This document shows, in pieces, positions 56,401 to 64,000 of a DNA stretch of 64,000 nucleotides. Numbering within the stretch: position 1 is the first letter of the stretch; every line of letters begins with the position of its first letter. The DNA is taken from the NCBI RefSeq assembly GCF_011386835.1, contig NC_088797.1, positions 93,444,264 to 93,508,263 of the forward strand, in the 5' to 3' direction. The translations under genes were made by a program, and so were the position numbers. The notes under the pieces were generated by a model. The model made no database searches. It was given only the letters and a program-made list of their open reading frames with translations, and had not been told where the DNA came from. The DNA comes from Chrysemys picta bellii. Its lineage: Eukaryota; Chordata; Testudines; Emydidae.

Positions 56401-58191
56401 AAGCCTTGTAGTGATGTAGTAAGCCACCACCACATCCACAGTGTAGTGGTCATGCGCCAAGAGAATACAGAACATCCCAACTATGCTAAGAGCCCAACAA
56501 ATCCAATGATACCACCAAAGTCGCCGAGGTGAATCTGAAAGCAAGAAAAATAATCACTATTTAATCACAAAGTGTTGATAATATTACTTAAAACACTAAT
56601 TTATTACTCTGGAAGCCAGTAATTTATAATCAGAAACAGGAGACTGTTAGACAACAACAACAGGGCACGTGAATTGCACAATAAGACTTATTGTAATAGC
56701 TGTCATTACATTACCCCAAGGTTTAGGACAGGGATGATCTGATTGCGAAATAACAAAATAATTAATGTTTACTTCTCAATTTGAAAAGTAAACAGAATAT
56801 TTTTTTTAAATGTATTCATAGGTGGGGGAGAGAGAGCGAGAGCCTGGAGCACTGGGCCTGGTGTAAGATCTGATGCCTGAATCACAGTCATCAAAGTTAA
56901 GGCATGTCATGAACCAAAGTCAAGCCATGTATTACAGCACATGCTATAAGTTTACTGTCTGATATATTACCTTAGCAAAAGTATTGCTAGTGTTGCTAAA
57001 ACAGGCTCCTAAGAAGCAACAGATACTGGGTTTGTGTGTAGACACACTCTAAAAAATTAGCTCGGGGACATCCTGACACCAGATAAGAGGGTTTGACAAA
57101 AGTGATAAATAGGGATGTTTTGCCGAGATGCCTGGAGCAAGATACAAGGGGAGGTAATGCGCAGATGTTATGAAACACATAAGGTGGCACATAAGTTGTT
57201 AGTCTACAAATGTCAGGGTACTTTGCCTTAACCCTTTATGTGGCCTAGGGGACAGCAGACTCTGGCTACTGACTGCCACTACTTCCCACTGGGCACTTGT
57301 GTTTGCGTATTTGTAACCACAGAGCCAAGACACTAGTTCTGTGCCTTGAGAGCAATAAACCTGGCCGAGTACCTTTGTCACTGAACAGTGCATGTGGTCT
57401 TTCTTTCTGGATAGTACTATCAAGGTCTGCTGAACCAACTCTCTTTGCAGGGCTGGGATAGCATACGGAGAGAGCAACATGCATGCCAACTGACAACAGT
57501 CAGATACTAAAAAAAGGAAAGGCTAATTGATTCCTCAAAAAATTACACCTCTGACTATTTGGCTAGTTTATCTCAGTCTATAAAAACAGAAGTATCTATA
57601 ATCTTATAAAGTACTTTGACTTGGTAATTATACATACTATAATTATACCTTTAAATCTGCTATTGTGTGTCCAGGAAGGTTGAAGTGTTCACATACAGAT
57701 ACAAAAACACTTCAACCTCCCTACACACAATAGCAGATTTAAACTTAGCCATCCTGCAGCAAAAAAACTTCAGGACCAGACTTCAAAGAGAAACTGCTGA
57801 GCTTCAGTTCATTTGCAAATTTGGCACCATCAGCTCAGGACTGAACAAAGACTGTGAATGGCTAGCCAACTACAAAAGCAGTTTCTCCTCCCTTGGTGTT
57901 CACACCTCAACTGCTAGAAGAGGGCCTCATCCTCCCTAATTGAACAAACCTCATTACCTCTAGACTGATTCTTGCCTGCATATTTATACCTGCCTCTGGA
58001 AATTTCCACTACGTGTCTCTGACAAAGTGGGTATTCACCCACGAAAGCTTATGCTCCAATACGTCTGTTAGTCTATAAGGTGCCACAGGACTGTTTGTTG
58101 CTTTTTACAGATCCAGACTAACATAGCTACCCCTCTGATACTTGACTACATGGCTATTGTAATTATTTTTTTCCTATATCCTCTTCCCTGC

Positions 58192-58236
<45 letters not shown>

Positions 58237-58849
58237 CACACATACGTATGTACCCTTTTGGGCCTGATCATCCCTTCAGTTGTATGCACACAACTTCCAG
58301 TATCTTTGGGGAAGTCACTTTTTTTTTTTTGTGCACATTTCCCATTCTGCAAAACACTAAACTGAGGTATTGTGAGACCTGTGTTTTTAAACTATTGAAA
58401 TATTTGGATCAAAAGCACTATATTCAGTGAGTGTGAAGTATGTTTTATATCATGTTTACTCAAAATATACTTTAATAAGAATGAATAATCCAAGTATAAA
58501 TCATACAGTAGTGTTTTATTCCATTTTCACCTGTTTTCATATTCAATAAAGCATATATTATTGGCTTATATTACTGAATAGACTTGAACAAACTGGGTTT
58601 TTCACTCTAATTATTTAATGGATCGAGACAGTGAACATTCGTTAATCATTAATGATATACAAAATTAAATTCAATAAACATTGTAATGAACTTACACTCT
58701 TTGATAAATAAATATGTAAGTGTTAACATGACTGTGTGGCCGCTGTAGAGATAGTCACCACACATGTTGTGGGATCCTGTGATAGATAACCCCCCTCCAG
58801 CAAGCAATTTCATTATCCTCCTCAGATGAGACTCCCAATCTCCGAAGAG
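53298..58849 (-). CDS. SGMS1: Sphingomyelin synthase 1, last three coding exons
   Basis: A Golgi multi-span enzyme that transfers phosphocholine from phosphatidylcholine to ceramide, giving sphingomyelin and diacylglycerol. Exons 58696-58849, 56368-56534 and 53298-53477 join in phase (0 to 1, 1 to 0, 0 to stop) into 166 C-terminal residues plus stop, the length expected for the vertebrate protein from LFGDWE onward. The catalytic motifs are intact: D3 CGDYLYSGHT (first His) and D4 HDHYTVDVVVAYY (second His and Asp). The end VPRSYHWPFPWPVLHLGRQA then KYSRLVNDT is diagnostic of SGMS1. The N-terminal SAM domain and first membrane spans lie beyond 64000. ASAH2 is the next gene downstream on the same strand. 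Confidence 0.97.
53478..56367. other. SGMS1 intron before the terminal exon
   Basis: Contains the MITE at 54272-54505. Otherwise AT-rich and unrecognised. Confidence 0.6.
54272..54505. mobile_element. Palindromic Harbinger-type MITE
   Basis: Left GGGCATGTCTACACTGCCCC, continuing ACAGTTTGGGCTAA. Right GTCTGAATTGTGGGGCAGTG then TAGATATGTCT is its inverse over about 35 bp. Flanked by TCA (54269-54271, 54506-54508). Confidence 0.78.
56368..56534 (-). CDS. SGMS1: SGMS1 exon with D4 catalytic motif
   Basis: 167 nt, acceptor TTGCTTTCAG|ATT and donor CAGCAA|GTGAGT. Encodes SPRRLWWYHWICWALSIVGM then FCILLAHDHYTVDVVVAYYI and TTRLFWWYHTMANQQ, with the second catalytic His and the Asp. Confidence 0.97.
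56990..57500 (+). mobile_element. Solo LTR, related to the one at 44841
   Basis: Shares AGCAATAAACCTGGCC(G/A)AGTACCTT around its poly(A) signal (AATAAA 57354-57359). It also shares the closing phrase GCATGCCAACTGACAACAG with the LTR at 44841-45621 (CACAGCCAACTGATATCAACA). Ends not resolved. Confidence 0.55.
57650..58141 (+). mobile_element. Penelope-like element, 3' part
   Basis: Starts with an inverted repeat (57650-57689 / 57705-57743). It then encodes LNLAILQQKNFRTRLQRETA, ELQFICKFGTISSGLNKDCE and WLANYKSSFSSLG, the same C-terminal region as the minus-strand copy at 19079-19285. It ends in the common tail TATGCTCCAATACGTCTGTT ... AGCTACCCCTCTGATACTT. No intact ORF. Confidence 0.72.
58194..58253. 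repeat. (TG)n(CG)n(CA)n alternating tract
   Basis: 60 bases of uninterrupted purine-pyrimidine alternation: about 18 TG units, a GCGCGCGC core, then ACACATACGTATGTAC. Confidence 0.95.
58696..58849 (-). CDS. SGMS1: SGMS1 exon with D3 catalytic motif
   Basis: 154 nt, acceptor TTCTTCCACCAG|CTC and donor GAGT|GTAAGT. Encodes LFGDWESHLRRIMKLLAGGG then LSITGSHNMCGDYLYSGHTV and LTLTYLFIKE. The His of SGHT is the first catalytic His. Confidence 0.97.
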
Positions 58850-61800
58850 CTGGTGGAAGAAGAGAACACCACATTTAACCAAGGTTATTTCATACTGCAT
58901 TAAAGATATAAAAGGTTAACACAGATTATGAGAGAGGGCATTACCCTACAAGGGGTCAAGCATCTCCAATACAATGCTGAACAAGCCTGACTCCCATTGA
59001 TGCTAATAGGATTTGAGGATGCTTACTAATTTATGTGATCAGACCCTTTATCTTGGTAACTTTACACGAGATATTTAAGTAGAAAAAAACCCAATTGGTT
59101 CCAAAGACTACTGCCAAATATCTTTGGGGCATAACAATGAGACTTTAAGACTACAATACATAAAAATGGTGAAAAAATAAAGGAATTGTTTTGTGATTAC
59201 AACATGCAGAAAACACTACTGGGATGAAAATGCATGGAGTGTTACTCTAATTAAATAGATTTATAAATAGATTTATATTTTCTAAGATAGGAAACCAAAA
59301 ATTATGGAGACTTCCCTAAGAAAACAAACTGTCAGGGACTTTCCCTTTCTCTGCAAATAGCTAATGATTTGGGGAGAAAAGGAAACTAACAAATAGCCAG
59401 CCCTTAACTCATTCACTTTCAATTAAAATAATCAACATGACATATCTTTTAGGTGTTATTCTGGATCAAAGCAATAACTCCATAGGTACTGCCATTACAT
59501 CTAGCAATTAATATGCCATGATTTTAAGAGTTCTATCAGTTATGGTAACACTAAAATAGATAAGATGAAATCATTTTCCCTGGTATTCATAAATATTTAT
59601 AAGTGCTGCCATTTAAGACATTCTTCTGCAGATGTTTTGCTGGCAACATTCAATATTGTTCACTACTGTAAGGAAAAATGATTCTAGTGGGCGCTTTAAA
59701 TTCAGGTAATTGTTTAGTTTTCTCAATGGGAGCTACACAGCTATAGCTGAGAATGCTTTGTAAGCCCCGTAAATATATTGTGGAATCCTGGGAAAGCAGG
59801 AAAACAACTCCTAGGAAAACAGCTTTTCTATCTCCTTTACAGTTACATCTCCAGAAAATTGTGAAGTGGTCACTCTTTCTCACAGCTGAATGGCAAAGGA
59901 ATTAAGTCAACCAGGCAAATAATTTGTACAGCAATAGTAAAAGGTCTTCCAAACTTAGCTTTTTTTCTAAGAATGAGACAAAACCCAGAAGCTAAGGTCA
60001 GGTAGTCAAAATACAGAACTGAGACTGACAGATTAATCAAATGTATATAGTCTTGCCTAAATCCAGTTCCTAGCATACAGGGCTTTTTGGAGCTACACTG
60101 ATTTCTACTTGCAAACAGATGTGTTTGTGGAGAGAAAAAAAGAACAGGTTATGTTATTACATGAGCTGTCATGCAACTTACTTACTTCTTCCAATGAATA
60201 ATGGACCAATACAATGCAAATCTCAAAATAAAAATTCAAACACCTAACAGCAATGGAATATAAACACAATAGCTATAAAAACATGGAATAGTTTTCTGGG
60301 ATGACAAGATAACACACTAAGCAAATCAAGCAGCAGGAACATCTGTAGCACTATAAAATCCTACACACTGAATGATTGCAAAAATGTACTTTACATACCA
60401 ATGTCTCTTCTCTTTGAAAAATCTCATCTAACAAATATTCTGAAGCCCAACACCTCCACCAAAAATAAGTATGTTAAACAGAAATCAAATTATTCCAGCT
60501 ACAGACTGCAATTTTTAGGTGTTTTCATTAAATCTGGTAACCCCCCATTTTCCTTTTAATTTGATAATGATAAATTGTAAACAATTAAGATGAATTAGTA
60601 ACAATGCTGTTCCTACAGAAATTAGTCCAATTTAATGAGCTTGATCAAACAGTAAATACCACCTTAACATTCAATGTGGTCTGATAACACCTGAAATTTG
60701 ATACAATGGTTTCTGCATAAAGAAGAACTATAAAGCTTTATAGTTCTGGTTAACCATATTCCTCTATTATTACCCACCCCTCATATGGCTACCACCCAGT
60801 GGATCCAGTGTTGGAAATGCCTCCATAAATTATGTACAGCGTTTCCAGCTCTGTTGAATCATTTCCACAAGTTGGCTCAAACATCAGCAAGGAACATTGG
60901 ACATTGGTCGTATTTCCACCAATGCAGAAAAAACTGAAGACTGGTGCCTTAGCTGTCTCCTGGGGAAAGTCAATCTGTGAACTATCTATATCCTCCCATC
61001 TCCCCAAAAAAGGAAGATAAAACATGTGTTCATTATACTCCTGTGAAGAGTGACTGAAAAACCCCCTCTGCAGCAAGGACAGGGACAGGGAAAAAGCAAA
61101 TTACCCATGGTCTATGGCTGGAGCAAAATTCTCCTGCCTATCACAAGTGTTCAGATGCATTGGGATGAATAGGATGCATAAGGTGACTATGTGGAGAGGC
61201 TGGGGAGACTGATTAGAAAAAAGAAGAAAGAGGGTGATTGGGAAGAAGTGAGATTACTGGAGAGAAGAAGAGTAAGAAATGGAAAGATAATAACTGAAGG
61301 AATGGAGGAGACAATACATAGAATGCAAGGAAGGAGAAATAGGTGGAGGGGTAGAAAAGTGTTAGCAAGGAACAAACAGGTAATGAGAACTGAACAATGG
61401 TAGAAGCCAAACATTAATAACTACAATATGAAGGAAAAATGTGATGCGAAAGACATGAAAGAAGCTTAAAAAAAAGTCAGAGTGGCAAAGTGTTGTTTTC
61501 AAAAACATTTTATTAAATAGAAAGATGATTGCAAAATATTACCACAAACTAGACACATTCAGACTGTTTCCACAAACAAAAGCTTATTAAAAACCAGCTA
61601 AAACTACTAAGAGTAAAACATATCCAAACAAATGCATAAAACAAAAGAACTTACAAGTTCTGGAAAACTTGTTTATAATACTTTAACATCCAGTAACAAC
61701 ATTAAAAATACTCCACACCTCTCCGAAGGATATAGACACACAAGAGACTCACCAAATTCATCCAACTCACACTGTAATTAAAAGCTTAACCTTTTTCAGC

Positions 61801-64000
61801 AACACTATAATTTATATTTATAGCAGACATAAATGGGAAAGCGTATGACGTGTTCTTCTTTCATGTAGGAAGTATACGTTTGGAGTTCAGGTTCAGCATT
61901 GCAGTGCCTCCCTGCCCCCAGTCTGAAGCAAGAAACAGTGTACAGTCTTCTCTGACCTCTGGTGAAGCTCTGGTTCTTCAGAGGCTTACTATGTCCCTCA
62001 AGCTTCAGCTAGTTCACTGGAGTGGAAACCCTGTCTTCCACCCCAAGCACAAGGGATTATCAAGGAGAAGGACAAGGATGACCTGTGGCCATCTTTTACA
62101 GTTAGCCCCTTCCTCTCTGTATGATTCCTACTGTTGACCTCTGTCCACATATGCTCCCTGGAACACATGCATGCATTGGAGTATCCATATCTCACATTTG
62201 TCCTGGGACTTTGCTTCCCTTTCACTGCCAGCAAACCACAAGCAGTTTGACTGTAAAATCTAAGAGGCCTCAGAACATTAGTTTCCACTTTTTATTTTGA
62301 AACAAATTCAACTAGTGTAGCCCACAGCGTGCACACACATTAATTTACTTCAATTCAAACCGTAGGTGGAAGGGCCAGGTGGATTTCCACATATCTGACT
62401 GGGTTTATATCTCTTCCTCTTGATGTTTAAACTATCTATGCAATGGATGATTTAAGCTCAAAGATACTTCTGAAGGCAAAACAAAAAAAATTCTCCAGAA
62501 TGCACCAGATGGCAAATATATATTTTTTTTAAAAATCTATTTGTGAAGATTCTACTCCCCCTCCAAACAAAGGTTTTTGCTCCTTCCAGAAGATCATTTA
62601 ACTATTTTATGGAGTGTTTGTAAGATACTGTTTGGGCTGCTCACACCTGCTAGAGTGACTCTGATCAGATATTTGCATTCATTCAAAAGAGGCCACTAAT
62701 AGAAGTAATGGAATTTTTTTACACTCTGTTGCAAGCATAACAGGGGCACATTAGTCACTCAAAGAAAAGATTGTATTGCATGCCTACAAACTACCTGGAA
62801 GTATAGGATCTAACGGCTTAGTGTAGTAACCAGATAATTCTTCATGCTGTATCTTAATCTAATTTTAAAGAGGTTCACAGCCTAAAGTAACCATGGTAAC
62901 CATTTAATTAGAGCAAAACATGTACTACTAAAATCAGTAACTACTGAATACATTTGTCTTCTGAAGACTAATATTCCTTTATTTTAGAGCTTATTCTTGT
63001 TTTAAAAACTCAACTGAAGGCATGAATTATACTTTTCAGACAGTTCAAATGTTAAGGATCTGTTTAGTATCTTTCAGGGTGATTATAAACACTTCCTGTA
63101 TTACCCATAAAAGCCTAGAATGCTCCCAAACACCGAATCGTTTGTTTCAAATCATGTCTGACTCAGATAAAGAGATGACAAGGGATTTTCAGGATTGAAA
63201 ATGTTCTATATTTTACAAGGAAGTCCTGTAGAAAGATCAAAGAAAATATCAAAACTCTGCAGTAATGGAGTACAAAGCTTGTTAGTCTTTGTTATAAAGG
63301 TCATTTAAAACGTTGGCAAACCTGCCTAATTTCTGTTGAAATAAAGAATGTTCCTTTTCAGAAATGGCAAATTTACTCAGTTTGGAATTATAGTATCTGG
63401 TTTATTTTTGTACTTATAGTGGCTCCCTGTTTAACTGACTGATCACACATGTTGCTGATTTCCCCTTCTCATGTCCCTACCCATTCCTCCATTTACAAAG
63501 CCATATGTCTCCAAGCAGCTACATAGGATTTGGCAAAGACTACACTGTCACCATATAAGCAGTGCTAATTTCCAACACTGGTCAGCACACTCATTGGAAC
63601 ATTTTCTCTTGGAAACCAAACATTTTGGGTTTGTCTGCTTTAAGAACACCAGTGCAGTTCCACCCATAAAAGAACAGTGACAATACTAGTGTAAATTAGG
63701 TTAAGGGGTGTTGGATTTTTAAGATGCCCTGCCAACTAATTCTGCTCTGTAAGTGGAGTTTCACCAATACAGAAAAATGTGGACGAAGCCGTAGAGACCT
63801 TCTACGGGGGAGGTTTCAAATAGGCTGATTAGATTATTTCTCTCAAGCTTAATAATTACCATAATTAACATCTAGACTGGCTAGGGATAGGAATGCTGTG
63901 AAGAGAGTGAGTGAGCACTATGGCTTGTCTACAGTTTTTGTATCACTTAAATTATATTGGTTTCAAACTGGTACAGTATAACGCCCCCAGTGCAGATCCA
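58850..64000. other. SGMS1 intron upstream of the D3 exon
   Basis: No further SGMS1 exon is recognisable, so the upstream exons must lie beyond the window. A purine-rich patch occurs at 61190-61400. The last 90 bases (GGCTTGTCTACAGTTTTTGT onward) may open another MITE cut by the window edge. Confidence 0.55.

Larger units (their letters stand above)
56535..58695. other. SGMS1 intron between D3 and D4 exons
   Basis: Holds an LTR (about 56990-57500), a plus-strand Penelope-like copy (57650-58141) and a long TG/CG/CA tract (58194-58253). Confidence 0.65.

Noticed and set aside
58150..58430. ORFs with Cys-Val or Thr-His runs
   Set aside because: Translation of the TG/CA microsatellite. The same applies to the ORF across 42499-42551.
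60789..61076. 95-codon minus-strand ORF in the SGMS1 intron
   Set aside because: Not similar to the SGMS1 exon expected upstream. No clear splice borders and no recognisable motif, so it is most likely a chance ORF.
61190..61414. Lys/Arg/Glu-rich ORF and its antisense
   Set aside because: Low-complexity purine-rich tract; no splice sites or homology.

Overview
The window is nuclear DNA of a vertebrate, most likely a turtle and probably a cryptodire. Two spliced, conserved genes are recognisable. The repeats are those typical of turtle genomes: CR1 LINEs, a tRNA-derived SINE with a CR1-like tail, GIY-YIG Penelope-like tails, PIF/Harbinger elements with many short relatives, hAT, Tigger and DIRS debris, and solo LTRs. 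The turtle assignment is inference from this repeat mix. No prokaryotic gene, CRISPR array or operon is present.

Left side (1-12.4 kb): the first eight coding exons found of ASAH2 (neutral ceramidase), on the minus strand. The exons sum to exactly 336 codons with consistent splice phases. The gene runs off the left edge. Its introns hold a MIR-like SINE, a palindromic MITE and a 1.6 kb hAT-derived fold-back element.

Middle (12.5-51.9 kb): intergenic and dominated by transposable elements. A degraded Tigger transposon (18.6-20.7 kb) is interrupted by a Penelope-like fragment. The centrepiece is a nested stack at about 26.5-34.4 kb. An LTR-like repeat was invaded by a 4.84 kb PIF/Harbinger transposon with TIRs, a TGA target duplication, a spliced Myb/SANT-like gene, a DDE transposase with one nonsense codon, and an unexplained third ORF. 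The same repeat also holds a TA-flanked MITE and a GC-rich hAT. That hAT contains a second hAT and a pseudogenised piece of a FRAS1/FREM-type extracellular-matrix gene.

Right side (51.9-64 kb): the last three coding exons and 3' UTR of SGMS1 (sphingomyelin synthase 1), also minus strand, with the catalytic His/His/Asp motifs present. Its upstream exons lie beyond the right edge.

The two host genes sit head-to-tail, as ASAH2 and SGMS1 do in human 10q11. Both act on ceramide: SGMS1 uses it to make sphingomyelin, and ASAH2 hydrolyses it to sphingosine and fatty acid.
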